Origin: an uncultured bacterium
GTDB lineage: Bacteria; Acidobacteriota; Thermoanaerobaculia; Thermoanaerobaculales; Thermoanaerobaculaceae
Assembly (NCBI GenBank): GCA_937924755.1
Contig: CALEVZ010000037.1
Span: forward strand, 1-64,000
Reading direction: 5' to 3'
DNA: 64,000 nt
The position numbers and the translations under genes are program-made. This document shows positions 8,370 through 18,275 of the stretch, piece by piece. The notes below the pieces were generated by a model. That model had not been told where the DNA came from, did no database searches, and worked only from the letters and a program-made list of their open reading frames with translations. Each line of letters starts with the position of its first letter. Within the stretch, counting starts at the first letter, position 1.

Positions 8370-9522
8370 GACCGATGCCCGGCGCCGGCTGAAGGTGGGG
8401 TTGTTTACCGCCGCCACGTTCATTCTCCTGGGGCTCTCGATCCTGGCGGTAGGGGAGAAGCAGGGGTTGTTCGTGCGGTACCAGAGTTATTCCACTCGCT
8501 TTCGCGATGTCGGGGGGCTGGCCGAGGGAGCCCCCGTGCGGCTGGACGGGGTGGTGGTCGGCTCGGTGCGCCGGGTGGTGTTGCCGGTCGACCCTCAGGA
8601 GCGGGACATCGTCGTCCACTTCCACGTGGAGAGGCGGGTGGCCGGGCGACTGCGCGACGACTCCCGCGTACGGCTGCGTACCCTCGGACTTTTGGGCGAC
8701 CGCTTCCTCGATCTCTCTTCCGGCTCGCCCGACCGCCCGCTGTTACCGCCCAGGGGCTTCGTACCCAGCCAGGAGCCGACGGACGTGGGGGAGGTGTTCC
8801 GCCAGGGCGGAGACGTGGTCACCAACATCCTGGCGATATCCGCATCGCTGCGGCGGGTACTGGACCGTGTCGACCGGGGCGAGGGCATCCTAGGGGAGCT
8901 GACCGTCTCTCCCGAGAGCGGAGAGCGGGTGATGGATCGCCTGACCTCGGTGCTGGAGCAAGCCGATGAGGTGCTCCGCGACGTGCGGGACGGCAGGGGA
9001 ATCATCGGTCGACTGCTGGTGCAACGCGGGGAGGACGAGCGGCTCTTTTCCCAGTTGGCCGACTTCGTGAGCGCGAGCAAGGCGGTGGCGGAATCCCTGC
9101 GACGCGACCTGGCGCGGGAGGATTCGGTGCTGGCCGCGCTGCTTCGTGATCCCACCTCCCGCGCCCGGTTGGATGCGGCAATGGAAAGAATCGCCGCTGC
9201 CTCCGCCGCCCTCGCCACGGTGGGCGAAGGGATGGCGGAGGGGAAGGGCACCCTGGGCCGCCTGGCGCGGGATGAGGGGTTCGGGGAGTCGTTTCTCGAC
9301 GACCTGGCCGGGCTAGCGAAGTCACTGCGCCAGGTCAGCGAAAAGCTGGACCAGGGCCAGGGGTCGGCGGGCAAGCTGCTGAACGACCCCGCGCTCTACC
9401 AGGACCTGGCGCACGTGGTGCGAGGCGTCAATCAGTCCAGGGCACTCTCCTGGCTCATTCGCAACCGCCGAGCCGCCGGCGAGAGGGCGGCGCTGGAGTC
9501 TGAGCGGGACGGCAACCGATAG
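8335..9522 (+). CDS. mlaD: MlaD / MCE family lipid transport protein
   Basis: N-terminal TM then RDVGGLAEGAPVRLDGVVVGSV (MCE domain); true start may be GTG 8362. Confidence 0.9.
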   Translation: MSSCEQEVSVIETDARRRLKVGLFTAATFILLGLSILAVGEKQGLFVRYQSYSTRFRDVGGLAEGAPVRLDGVVVGSVRRVVLPVDPQERDIVVHFHVERRVAGRLRDDSRVRLRTLGLLGDRFLDLSSGSPDRPLLPPRGFVPSQEPTDVGEVFRQGGDVVTNILAISASLRRVLDRVDRGEGILGELTVSPESGERVMDRLTSVLEQADEVLRDVRDGRGIIGRLLVQRGEDERLFSQLADFVSASKAVAESLRRDLAREDSVLAALLRDPTSRARLDAAMERIAAASAALATVGEGMAEGKGTLGRLARDEGFGESFLDDLAGLAKSLRQVSEKLDQGQGSAGKLLNDPALYQDLAHVVRGVNQSRALSWLIRNRRAAGERAALESERDGNR

Positions 9523-11213
9523 AGGATGATGCTGTGCCCAACCGTTGCCAGTGGTTGCCCGTGGTGCTCGACCTCGGCGAGGAGGGCGGTCAGCGCCCGA
9601 GCGGCTTCCCGCTCCCGCAGGGCCGCCAGGTACTCCGCGCCCACCGCGGCGGCCTGGCGGGAGAGGGCGACGTAGGGGGTGCGGGTGGGGGAGGCGAAGA
9701 AGTCGATCCCCCCGGGAAATAGGGCGGCTGGATCGGCGGAGCCCAGGTACACGATGGTGATGGGAGCCCAGCCGGAGCGGGTCGCCAGCCGGGCCGCCCG
9801 CTGCCAGTCCTGGCCCCAATCCAGGTTGGAATCGGCCAGGACCCGGGCGCCGCGCTCCACCCCGATGAGCTCGTTGAAGTGCGCCAGGTAGTGGGGAAAC
9901 GACGCCAGTGGGGAGATCATCAAGGTCAGCTTCGCGGCTAAGAGGGCGCCAGGCCGCCAACGGGCCGCGGCCACTCCCGCCGCCACCCCGGCCAGCGCCA
10001 CCATGGGCAGCAGGTGACGGGCGCCGATGTTGTAGGAACTGCCCAGCGAGATCAGCAGGTAGTACGCCGCGGCGAGCGCGGGCAGGAGCCCAAACCCCTG
10101 CACCGTGCGAATCTGCAGCAGTGCCACGACCACCAGCACCAGAAAGGGAAGTGAAACCTTCAGGACGAAGGCCACGGGAAAGTAGAGCCAGAACCCTCGG
10201 GTGGACGTGCGGCCAAAGAAGTAGTTGACGCCTTGCCCCAGGCGGTTGGTGCGGGCGACGTACCCCAGGCCGGTGCTCCACTGGACGATGCCCGGCCCCA
10301 CCACTGGGAGGTAGGCCACTTTTTCCACCGTCTGTCGGGAAGCGGGACCGCTGCGCAGGTAGGCGCTATAGGTTTCCGCCACCTCCCGGGCGCCGGCGTT
10401 GCGCAGTACCGGGGCGTACCCCAGGGGGATCGTGGCGGCTGCGACCAGGGCGACGCCGGCCAGGCCGCCCAAAAGTTGTGGCCGCTGCCGGCGCCAGGCC
10501 AGCGCCAGGGTCAGCAGGGCGATCCCCAGGACCAGGTAGACGGCGGCAAACTTGACGAGGAGGGCGGCGCCCGACCACAGCCCCACTGCCACCCACCGTC
10601 GCCCGCCGAGGTGTAGCCAGCGCTGGGAGGCGCGCAGGGTCCACATCCAGGTGGCCGCCGCCGCCACGTCGGTGTGCACCACGAAGGCGTGCCCCAGGAC
10701 CAGCGGCTGGGAGGCCACCGCCACCAGCGCCACCATTCCCGCTGCAGCTCCGGCCAGTTCCCGCCCCCACAGATAGACCCCGGCGAGCAGGAGCACCAAA
10801 AACGGCAGCATGGCCAGCCGCCCGGCGCGCAGGATGGCGATCCAGGGAACCGCGTTGTGGTGCAGGAAGCGGCGAATCTCCCGCGACAGGTTTTCCAGCC
10901 GCTGCACCGGTTCGCCCCCTGCGCCGCGCAGCTGAAGGGGAAGCAAAGCTGCACCGGCCAGGAGCTTGGCCAGAGGCGGATGCTCCGGGTTGAAATCGCC
11001 GTGGCCCTCGGCCATGTAAGTCCACGCCGCCAGCAGGTGATACGGCTCGTCGGCGGTGGCGAAGTTCTCCCAGCCGGCGGCGGCGGCCAGCACCACCGCC
11101 AGGGCGATGATCAGCGCGGCGACGCCCCACCCCATACCGCGGGGGGGGGAGTCGCAGGAGCCCGGCACACCGGCCGTGGGCACACTCACGGAGCGGCTCC
11201 CCGGGAAATCCAC
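9432..11213 (-). CDS. GT39/ArnT-like membrane glycosyltransferase
   Basis: ATADEPYHLLAAWTYMAEGHGDFNPEHPPLAKLLAG, multi-TM, LADSNLDWGQDW motif. Confidence 0.85.
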   Translation of the reverse strand: MDFPGSRSVSVPTAGVPGSCDSPPRGMGWGVAALIIALAVVLAAAAGWENFATADEPYHLLAAWTYMAEGHGDFNPEHPPLAKLLAGAALLPLQLRGAGGEPVQRLENLSREIRRFLHHNAVPWIAILRAGRLAMLPFLVLLLAGVYLWGRELAGAAAGMVALVAVASQPLVLGHAFVVHTDVAAAATWMWTLRASQRWLHLGGRRWVAVGLWSGAALLVKFAAVYLVLGIALLTLALAWRRQRPQLLGGLAGVALVAAATIPLGYAPVLRNAGAREVAETYSAYLRSGPASRQTVEKVAYLPVVGPGIVQWSTGLGYVARTNRLGQGVNYFFGRTSTRGFWLYFPVAFVLKVSLPFLVLVVVALLQIRTVQGFGLLPALAAAYYLLISLGSSYNIGARHLLPMVALAGVAAGVAAARWRPGALLAAKLTLMISPLASFPHYLAHFNELIGVERGARVLADSNLDWGQDWQRAARLATRSGWAPITIVYLGSADPAALFPGGIDFFASPTRTPYVALSRQAAAVGAEYLAALREREAARALTALLAEVEHHGQPLATVGHSIILYRLPSRSDSSAALSPAARRLRMSQESALD

Positions 11214-12652
11214 ACCTCGGCGGCGGACGTGGCGGTCGCCGGGGCCAGCCCCGCCGCTCGGGCGGCGGGGCGCAGGGCGCTCGGCGCCCCCCGAGGTGGC
11301 AGCAGGCAGGCCACCGGTCTGCCCCGTTGCACCTCAGCGGCGAGCCGCTGGCGCGCCAGCTCGGCGTCGGCCGGCGTTCCTCCTCCCTCGTACCAGCCGG
11401 GGTGGGCGTTGGCGGCCGGCGGGAACGTCTCCAGCTGGAAGAGCTCCCCGGCCTCGCCGAGGTGGTACCACAGGCCCAGGCGCCAGTATCCCTCGACGAG
11501 CACCGTCCCGCCATCGGGGAGGTGCGTGGCGACGATGTGCGCCAGCTGCTCCTCCGGCCGAGGCGGGGTGGTCTGCCACGACCGCAGGGCAACGCCGCAG
11601 GTCAAAACCCCAACGCCCACCAGGAGGGCCGCCCCCAGAGCGTGAGGGCGACCGCGGGCCGCCGCGGCGGCGAGGAGGCCCATGGCCGGGGCCAGGTACA
11701 GCGCCTCCCCTCGCCCCGGGTAGAATGCCGGCACCCCGAGGTGAGCCAGGGAGGCGAGAGCGGCGGCGGGAAGTAGGATTAGGGCCGCGGTCCCGATCAC
11801 CTCTCGCTGAGCCTTGGCCAGGGCAGCAGCGGCAAGAGCTAGAGTGATCACGGCGGTGACCGCGACGACGGGCAGCGGCGCGCTGGGGAGGTCGAGGGCG
11901 CTGCCGAAGGGCGCACCCGGGGGGAGAAGGGCGAGCGGAGCCACGAGCTGGCGCCAGGGTGACAATGATTGCCAGGCGCGCACCATCCACGCCAGCGAGG
12001 CAGGGGGCTGGGTCAGCAGGACCGGCACCCAGGGCAGGAAAGAGAGCGCCGCCAGTGCCGCGGCCAGCGCGGTACGCCGCCGGGCAGGGCCAGGGAAGGA
12101 AAGCCCGACCAGCGTCATCACGATCAGCAGGACGAGCCCCAGGCCATGGCTGAAGAGGGCCAGCACAGCGCCGGCGACCACTTGCCAGGTGCCCCGCTGA
12201 TGGACGACCACCTGCGCCAGTCCATCCCACACCAGGGCAACTCCCAGAAGAAGCAAGGAATAGGCCCGCCCCTCGGCCGACCAGGCGACGGCGAGAGGGT
12301 GAAAGGCCAAGAGCGCCGCCGCCCAGGCCGCGGCGCGCGGTCCTGCCACGGTCCGGGCAGCGCGGGCCGCCACCAGGATGGCCAGGCACCCGGCGACGAC
12401 GGCCACCAGGCGAGCGGCCGTCAGGGGAGCCATCCCCGCCGAGGCCAGCAGCTTTGCCAGGACGTAGGGCAGGGGTGGGCCCGAGTCCTGGGCCAGCGTT
12501 GGCACCAGCTCGCTCCAGGGGGAGGTGGCCAGCCAGGCCGTGAAGTATTCGTCGTGCCAGGGGCGACGCAGCAGCGCTGCGGCAGCGCGCACGGCCAGCC
12601 CGCTGCCCGTAATGAGGGCGACGGGCCCCCAGCCGGCCTGGAGTCGTGTCAC
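11186..12652 (-). CDS. GT39-like multi-pass membrane glycosyltransferase
   Basis: RPWHDEYFTAWLA..DSGPPLPYVLAKLL..WSAEGRAYSL; overlaps the downstream glycosyltransferase start; start chosen at GTG 12652. Confidence 0.78.
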   Translation of the reverse strand: MTRLQAGWGPVALITGSGLAVRAAAALLRRPWHDEYFTAWLATSPWSELVPTLAQDSGPPLPYVLAKLLASAGMAPLTAARLVAVVAGCLAILVAARAARTVAGPRAAAWAAALLAFHPLAVAWSAEGRAYSLLLLGVALVWDGLAQVVVHQRGTWQVVAGAVLALFSHGLGLVLLIVMTLVGLSFPGPARRRTALAAALAALSFLPWVPVLLTQPPASLAWMVRAWQSLSPWRQLVAPLALLPPGAPFGSALDLPSAPLPVVAVTAVITLALAAAALAKAQREVIGTAALILLPAAALASLAHLGVPAFYPGRGEALYLAPAMGLLAAAAARGRPHALGAALLVGVGVLTCGVALRSWQTTPPRPEEQLAHIVATHLPDGGTVLVEGYWRLGLWYHLGEAGELFQLETFPPAANAHPGWYEGGGTPADAELARQRLAAEVQRGRPVACLLPPRGAPSALRPAARAAGLAPATATSAAEVWISRGAAP

Positions 12653-12744
12653 CCGGCCAGTGTGCCGCCCGCGGCCGCCGCTGGTCAAGCAGCCCGAGGG
12701 GGCCCTCGCGTCAGGGGCCAACGGGAAGCGTGGCCTCGTTGCAG

Positions 12745-12773
12745 TTGCCAGGGGACACTCTCTTCTCTAAACT
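12745..12773 (+). promoter_or_regulatory. Candidate sigma70 promoter for UDP-glucose dehydrogenase
   Basis: TTGCCA - 17 bp - TAAACT, 45 bp upstream of ATG 12818. Confidence 0.5.
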
Positions 12774-12817
12774 CGCCGGCGGCCCGCGGAGGCATCGGCG
12801 GGGCTGCGGGAGGGGGC

Positions 12818-14140
12818 ATGCACATCGCAGTGGTGGGGAGCGGCTATGTCGGGCTGGTCACCGGCGCCTGTCTGGCTGACTTCGGCATGTACGTGACCTG
12901 CGTCGACAACGATGCCAACAAAATCGAGCGCCTGCGGCAGGGTCAGGTGCCCATCTACGAGCCCGGACTGGAGGCGCTCATCGCCAAGAACGCCCAGGCG
13001 GGGCGGTTGAAGTTCACCACCCAGTTGAAGGAGGCGGTGGAGACGGCGCTGGCCGTATTTATCGCCGTCGGCACGCCGCCCCGGGAGGATGGATCGGCGG
13101 ACCTCTCCTACGTGGTGGAGGTGGCCGAGGCGGTGGCGCAGTACATGAACGGCTACAAGGTGGTGGTGACCAAGTCGACGGTGCCCATCGGGACCGGCCA
13201 GCTGATCGAGGAGATCATCAGGAAGCGCAACGGCAACTATCCGTTTTCGGTGGTGTCCAACCCCGAGTTCCTGCGGGAGGGCTCGGCCATCGAGGACTTC
13301 ATGCGACCGGACCGGGTGGTGATCGGCGCCAAGGACCCCCAGGCCATCGCCATCATGAAAGACATCTACGCCCCCCTGTATCTCATCGAGACTCCCTTCG
13401 TCATCACCAACGTGGAATCGTCGGAGTTGATCAAGTATGCCTCCAACGCCTTCCTGGCCACCAAGATCACCTTCATCAACGAGGTGGCGACGCTGTGCGA
13501 ACGCATCGGCGCCGATGTCCACCATGTGGCCAGGGGGATGGGGCTGGATCGGCGGATCGGCGGGAAGTTCCTCCACGCCGGACCCGGGTACGGCGGCTCG
13601 TGCTTTCCCAAGGACACCAAGGCGCTCACCGAGATCGCCCATCGCGCGGGAATGAACTTCGAGATCGTCGAGACCGTCGTGCGTGTCAATGAGGCCATCA
13701 AGCAGCGGATGATCGAAAAGATCTTCGGCGCCTGCGGCGGCTCGGTGGCGGGGCTTGCGGTGGCGGTGCTGGGACTATCCTTCAAGCCCGAAACCGACGA
13801 CATGCGCGAGTCCGCAGCAATCCCCATCGTAGCCGCGCTGGTGGCAGGCGGGGCGCGGGTTCGCGCCTTCGATCCCGCCGCCATGGCCAACGCTCGGGAG
13901 CTGCTCGCCGCGGAGGTGGAGTACTGCGAGGACGCCTACGATGCCGCTCGAGGAGCCGATTGCATCGTCCTGCTGACGGAGTGGAACCAGTTCCGCTCCC
14001 TCGACCTGCGCCGCATCAAGGAAATCGTGCGCCGCCCCCTCCTGGTGGATCTGCGCAACGTCTACGAGCCCGAAAAAATGCGCGAGGCGGGGTTCGAGTA
14101 CGTGTGCGTCGGCCGGGCGGCGAAGGATCTGCCAAAGTAA
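12818..14140 (+). CDS. ugd: UDP-glucose 6-dehydrogenase
   Basis: MHIAVVGSGYVGLVTGACLADFG, VGTPPREDGSADLSYV, GPGYGGSCFPKDTKAL, SFKPETDDMRESAA. Confidence 0.96.
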   Translation: MHIAVVGSGYVGLVTGACLADFGMYVTCVDNDANKIERLRQGQVPIYEPGLEALIAKNAQAGRLKFTTQLKEAVETALAVFIAVGTPPREDGSADLSYVVEVAEAVAQYMNGYKVVVTKSTVPIGTGQLIEEIIRKRNGNYPFSVVSNPEFLREGSAIEDFMRPDRVVIGAKDPQAIAIMKDIYAPLYLIETPFVITNVESSELIKYASNAFLATKITFINEVATLCERIGADVHHVARGMGLDRRIGGKFLHAGPGYGGSCFPKDTKALTEIAHRAGMNFEIVETVVRVNEAIKQRMIEKIFGACGGSVAGLAVAVLGLSFKPETDDMRESAAIPIVAALVAGGARVRAFDPAAMANARELLAAEVEYCEDAYDAARGADCIVLLTEWNQFRSLDLRRIKEIVRRPLLVDLRNVYEPEKMREAGFEYVCVGRAAKDLPK

Positions 14141-14145
14141 GTCGA

Positions 14146-14178
14146 GGGGCCGCCTTCCGAGGGCGGCCCCGAGTTTTC
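14146..14178 (+). terminator. Rho-independent-type terminator after ugd
   Basis: GGGGCCGCC TTCCGAG GGCGGCCCC stem followed by GAGTTTTC, 6 nt after the stop codon. Confidence 0.8.
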
Positions 14179-14197
14179 AATCCCGGCGTGGGCGGGC

Positions 14198-14809
14198 TCA
14201 AATGGCCGCCTGGTAGAGCTCGCCGACCTTCCTCCAGTTGACCACGTTCCACCAGTTGGCGACGTACTCGGCGCGCCGGTTCTGATACTTGAGGTAGTAG
14301 GCGTGCTCCCACACATCGAGCCCCAGAATGGGGGTCTGTCCAGCCGACAACGGGGTGTCCTGGTTGGGGGTGGCGGTCACCGCCAGGCTACCGCCCGGGC
14401 CGACCACCAGCCACGCCCAGCCGGATCCGAACTGTCCCACCGCGGCCTTGGTGAACGTCTCCTTGAAGGATTCGAAAGAACCGAAGGTGCCCGCCAGCCG
14501 CTCGGCCACGGCGCCCTCGGGGGTGCCACCGGCGTTGGGGGCCATGATCTCCCAAAACAGCGAGTGGTTGACGTGCCCACCGCCGTGGTTTCGCACCACC
14601 GTACGGATGTTTTCGGGGACCTCGGCCAGCCGACGAAGGGTCTCGGTGGCGGTGAGATTCTCGAACGGTGTGCCGGTCACGGCCTTGACGAAGTTGTCCA
14701 GGTACACCTGGTGATGCTTGTCGTGGTGCAGGCGCATGGTCTGCTCGTCGATCCACGGCTCGAGGGCATCGTAGGCGTAGGGGAGGGGGGGAAGGGTGTG
14801 CTGACTCAT
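14198..14809 (-). CDS. sod: Superoxide dismutase, Fe/Mn family
   Basis: [35 protein letters not shown] and [29 protein letters not shown]. Confidence 0.97.
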   Translation of the reverse strand: MSQHTLPPLPYAYDALEPWIDEQTMRLHHDKHHQVYLDNFVKAVTGTPFENLTATETLRRLAEVPENIRTVVRNHGGGHVNHSLFWEIMAPNAGGTPEGAVAERLAGTFGSFESFKETFTKAAVGQFGSGWAWLVVGPGGSLAVTATPNQDTPLSAGQTPILGLDVWEHAYYLKYQNRRAEYVANWWNVVNWRKVGELYQAAI

Positions 14810-14936
14810 ATCTTCACGATCTCCTTTGCTTTCAGCGGTCGGCGCCGGGAGGCGCTCCGGATAGGAAAACGAAAGCGAGTTGCGATATAATTCCATCCAG
14901 GGGTGATGTCCTGGGCCTCGAGGTCGTGCGCAGGCC

Positions 14937-14965
14937 TTGCAATCCTGTGCAGCGAGGGTGATACT
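14937..14965 (+). promoter_or_regulatory. Candidate sigma70 promoter for the PilZ gene
   Basis: TTGCAA - 17 bp - GATACT, 40 bp upstream of ATG 15006. Confidence 0.4.
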
Positions 14966-15005
14966 GTTCATCAAGAGAGCTTGCCGACCCTATGAGGAGC
15001 GTGCC

Positions 15006-15554
15006 ATGAACGAGAGACGAGCCGTCCGGCGTATCGCCCCTGAAAAGCCGCTCAGGGCCAAGGTGTATGCCACCTTCCCAGTCCGCGTTCTGGATATCTC
15101 GGAGCGTGGCGCGCAGCTGGAGGTGGAACGGAGCCTGCGCCCTAACGTGGGGTGCGAGCTGCGCTTTCCCGCCCCCGACGGCGAGTACGTCATGCGCGCC
15201 ACGGTCAGGCGGTGTCGCGCCTGGGGTTTCGCCATGAGCGAGAACGATCAGCGGGTGCTGGTGTTTCGCGCCGGGGTGGAGTTCGACAGCCCGCACCCGG
15301 AGCTGCTCCGCCAGCTACAACTGTCGGCCGAGCCACAGCCGAATCGGCAGTCGATTGGCGTCGGTCTGGCAACCGTCGGGCAGGTGGAGCAAGGGTTGTT
15401 CGCTGAGGCGGTAGAGGTGGCGGTGGACGCCAGTTCAATCGCTGCGGATCTCCCGCCCCTCCCTCAGGGGGCGACCGCGACGCCCCCATCGCCGCGGGGG
15501 CCGGTGAAGATTCGCATCCGTTCCGACCACGTGCGGCGGATCCTGCAGTCCTGA
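15006..15554 (+). CDS. PilZ domain protein (putative c-di-GMP receptor)
   Basis: NERRAVRRI..VRVLDISERGAQLEVE..RFPAPDGEYVMRATVRRC.. fits RxxxR and D/NxSxxG PilZ motifs. Confidence 0.7.
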   Translation: MNERRAVRRIAPEKPLRAKVYATFPVRVLDISERGAQLEVERSLRPNVGCELRFPAPDGEYVMRATVRRCRAWGFAMSENDQRVLVFRAGVEFDSPHPELLRQLQLSAEPQPNRQSIGVGLATVGQVEQGLFAEAVEVAVDASSIAADLPPLPQGATATPPSPRGPVKIRIRSDHVRRILQS

Positions 15555-15574
15555 GGGACGTCGGCCTGGCCAGG

Positions 15575-16894
15575 CTAATGTGAACCCGGCCTGGCCCCGG
15601 CCGCCAGGGCGCGAGCCGCCGCCAGAACCCCATCGAGGTCGATGGTGGTAAGGGTTCGGTCTTGCAGGAGCGGTCGCCCGCGTACGACGACGTGCCGCAC
15701 GTCGCTCGCCCGGGCGGCGTAGGCCAGATGGGCAAAGGGGTCGACCAGCGGCGTGGCGTGCGGACCGTTGACATCCAGGCAGAGGATGTCGGCCTCCTTG
15801 CCGGGGGTGAGGCTGCCGATGCGATCTGCCAGTCCCAGCACGCCGGCGCCACCCACGGTGAGGAGCTCGATGAGCTTTCGGGCCGGCAGGACGGTGGGGT
15901 CGCCGGTCACGCCCTTGTAGAGCAGCGAGGCGAGCTGGGCGTCGCGCAACGGATCGAGGGTATTGTTGGAGGCAGCGCCGTCGGTTCCGAAGCCGACCCT
16001 CAGCCCCGCCGCCAGCATCTGGGGAAGGGGAGCGATGCCGCTGCCCAGCTTGAGGTTGGACACGGGGTTGGTCGCCACCCCCACCTCCAGCTCGCGGAGG
16101 AGTGCCAGATCATCGGGAGAGATGTGCACGCAGTGGGCGGCGATGGTCCGTTCGGAGAGGATCCCCAAATCCGCCAGGTAGGCCGCCGGACTGAGCCCCT
16201 TGTCCCGTAGGAGCTGTTCCACCTCCTGGCGGGTTTCCGCCAGGTGGATCATAAGGGGTGCTTCGAACTCCTCGGCCAGCTCGGCGGCGCTGGCAAGGCG
16301 AGCGGCGGAGACGGAGTACGGGGCATGGGGTGCCACGGCGGGCCGGATCAGGGGATGGTGGCGAAAGCGTTCCAGCAGCTCCCGGGAGAGGCGAAGTGCT
16401 GCCTCCGGGCTGTCTGCCGCCGGCGTCGGGTAGTCCAGAATCCCCTCCGACACCAGGGCCCGCAGGCCGATGTCGGCGAGGACATCGCCCACCGTGGTGC
16501 CGAAGAAGTACATGTCGCAGACGGTGGTCACCCCGGCACGCAGGCTTTCGGCGGCGGCCAGGCGAGTTCCCAGCGCCACCGTCTGCGCGCTCATGAGCCT
16601 GCGTTCGGCGGGCCAAATGTGCTGCTCCAGCCACTCCCGGAGGGTGAGGTCGTCGGCGAAGCCGCGCAGCAAGGTCATCGCCAGGTGGGTGTGGGCGTTG
16701 ACGAACCCCGGCAGGATCAGCCCCCCGCCGGCATCCAGCCGCGGCGCCCCCGGCATCGTTGCGAGGACCTCCGCCGCGGCCCCGACGACGGCGATAAGAC
16801 CGTTGCGAATCCCCACCGCCCCATTGGCTATGGGTTGTGTGCCCGACTCCATAGTCAGCACCGTGCCGCCGTGAATGACCAGTTCGCTGCTCAC
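15575..16894 (-). CDS. Amidohydrolase, MTA/SAH deaminase-like
   Basis: GGLILPGFVNAHTHLAMTLLRGFADDLTLREWLEQHIWPAE; VAPHAPYSVS; HCVHISPDD; GTDGAASNNTLD. Confidence 0.9.
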   Translation of the reverse strand: MSSELVIHGGTVLTMESGTQPIANGAVGIRNGLIAVVGAAAEVLATMPGAPRLDAGGGLILPGFVNAHTHLAMTLLRGFADDLTLREWLEQHIWPAERRLMSAQTVALGTRLAAAESLRAGVTTVCDMYFFGTTVGDVLADIGLRALVSEGILDYPTPAADSPEAALRLSRELLERFRHHPLIRPAVAPHAPYSVSAARLASAAELAEEFEAPLMIHLAETRQEVEQLLRDKGLSPAAYLADLGILSERTIAAHCVHISPDDLALLRELEVGVATNPVSNLKLGSGIAPLPQMLAAGLRVGFGTDGAASNNTLDPLRDAQLASLLYKGVTGDPTVLPARKLIELLTVGGAGVLGLADRIGSLTPGKEADILCLDVNGPHATPLVDPFAHLAYAARASDVRHVVVRGRPLLQDRTLTTIDLDGVLAAARALAAGARPGSH

Positions 16895-16906
16895 GCCAGC
16901 TCTCCC

Positions 16907-17656
16907 TTACCAGGACCCGGAGGCCCCGCCGCCCCCGAACCCTCCTCCGCCCGGTGAGAACCCTCCGAAACCTCCCAGGCCGCCCCCCCCGTAGCCGGCG
17001 CCGAAGCCTCCAGGGACGCCCCCCCACCTTGACGAGCGTCGGCCGCCGAGGCGAGTGGGCGGTGGCCCACCGGCAGCTGCGGCCATCGCGAGGAGGAAGA
17101 TGAAGACGATCAGGATGATGGCCAGCAGGATCAACCCGAAAAAGGGCCGGCGCTCGCCCCCGGCCGAAGGTGGGGGCGAGCCGGAAAAGATCTGCTCCAG
17201 GGCGCCCGCCAGCGCCAGGACCCCGCCCCCGTAGTCGCCCCGGGCAAAGTGGGGGCGGACGGCGTGGTCCAGCAGGCGGCGGGCGACCGCGTCGGGGATC
17301 GAACCCTCGAGCCCGTACCCCACCTCTAAACGCATGCGGCGCTCGGCGAGAAAGGCGAAAAAGACCACCCCATTGTCGAGGCCCGCCCGCCCCACCCGCC
17401 ACGCCTCGGCGCAGCGGATGGTGAAGTCCTCCAGCACCTCGCCCTCCAGGCTGGGGAAGAACACCGCGATCACCTGATGACCGTGCTTGCGCTCCAGGTC
17501 GGCGAGGGCGGCCTCACCCCGCTGGACGTCCGCCTGATCGAGTCTGCCTGTAAAATCGCTCAGGTACCGGGTGGGTACCGGGGGGACGTCCAGCGCGAGC
17601 GCCGGTAGGCCCACTGACAGAGTCAAGGCCGCCAGGCAGTTGCGCAGGACGTTCAT
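16907..17656 (-). CDS. TPM domain protein (YgcG family), Gly-rich C-terminus
   Basis: Signal peptide, TPM domain (DFTIRCAEAWRVGRAGLDNGVVFFAFLAERRMRLEVGYGLEG), C-terminal GGGGFGGGGASGSW. Confidence 0.88.
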   Translation of the reverse strand: MNVLRNCLAALTLSVGLPALALDVPPVPTRYLSDFTGRLDQADVQRGEAALADLERKHGHQVIAVFFPSLEGEVLEDFTIRCAEAWRVGRAGLDNGVVFFAFLAERRMRLEVGYGLEGSIPDAVARRLLDHAVRPHFARGDYGGGVLALAGALEQIFSGSPPPSAGGERRPFFGLILLAIILIVFIFLLAMAAAAGGPPPTRLGGRRSSRWGGVPGGFGAGYGGGGLGGFGGFSPGGGGFGGGGASGSW

Positions 17657-17680
17657 GCGGGGCGTGACCCGAGCTTTACC

Positions 17681-18271
17681 CTAGAACTGAACCTGGGGCG
17701 GCCGATCGGAACCAGGTGTGGCGGTGAAGTAGGGACGCTCGGCAAACCCCAGCAGGGAAGCGATGAACACCGTGGGAATGCGGCGCCTTGCCGTGTTGTA
17801 GGCCTGTGCCGCCTCGTTGAACCGCCGGCGTTCCACGGCGATGCGGTTTTCCGTTCCCTCCAGTTGCACCTGCAGGTCCCGGAATGCTTCTGTGGCGCGC
17901 AGTTCCGGGTAGCGCTCGACCACCACCAGCAGCCGCGACAGCGCCGACGACAGGCCGTCCTGGGCCTGCTGGAAGCGCTCCAGCTGGGCGGCGTTGGGCA
18001 CCTGCCCGAGGTTGACCTGTCCCACCCGCGCCCGCGCCTCCACCACGGCGGTCAGGGTCTCGCGCTCGAAGTCGCGTGCACCCCGCACGGTTTCCACCAG
18101 GTTGGGAATTAGATCGGCACGCCTTTGGTAGACGTTCTCCACCTGGCTCCAGGCTGTCTTGACACCCTCGTCCAGGCGGACCAGGGAGTTGTAGGAGGAG
18201 GCGATCCAACCTCCGACGATCAGCAGTCCGATGACGCTCGCCACCAGACACCCCAGGAGTCCCTTTTTCAT
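17681..18271 (-). CDS. lemA: LemA family protein
   Basis: YNSLVRLDEGVKTAWSQVENVYQRRADLIPNLVETVRG; adjacent to TPM gene as commonly seen. Confidence 0.95.
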   Translation of the reverse strand: MKKGLLGCLVASVIGLLIVGGWIASSYNSLVRLDEGVKTAWSQVENVYQRRADLIPNLVETVRGARDFERETLTAVVEARARVGQVNLGQVPNAAQLERFQQAQDGLSSALSRLLVVVERYPELRATEAFRDLQVQLEGTENRIAVERRRFNEAAQAYNTARRRIPTVFIASLLGFAERPYFTATPGSDRPPQVQF

Positions 18272-18275
18272 CGAC

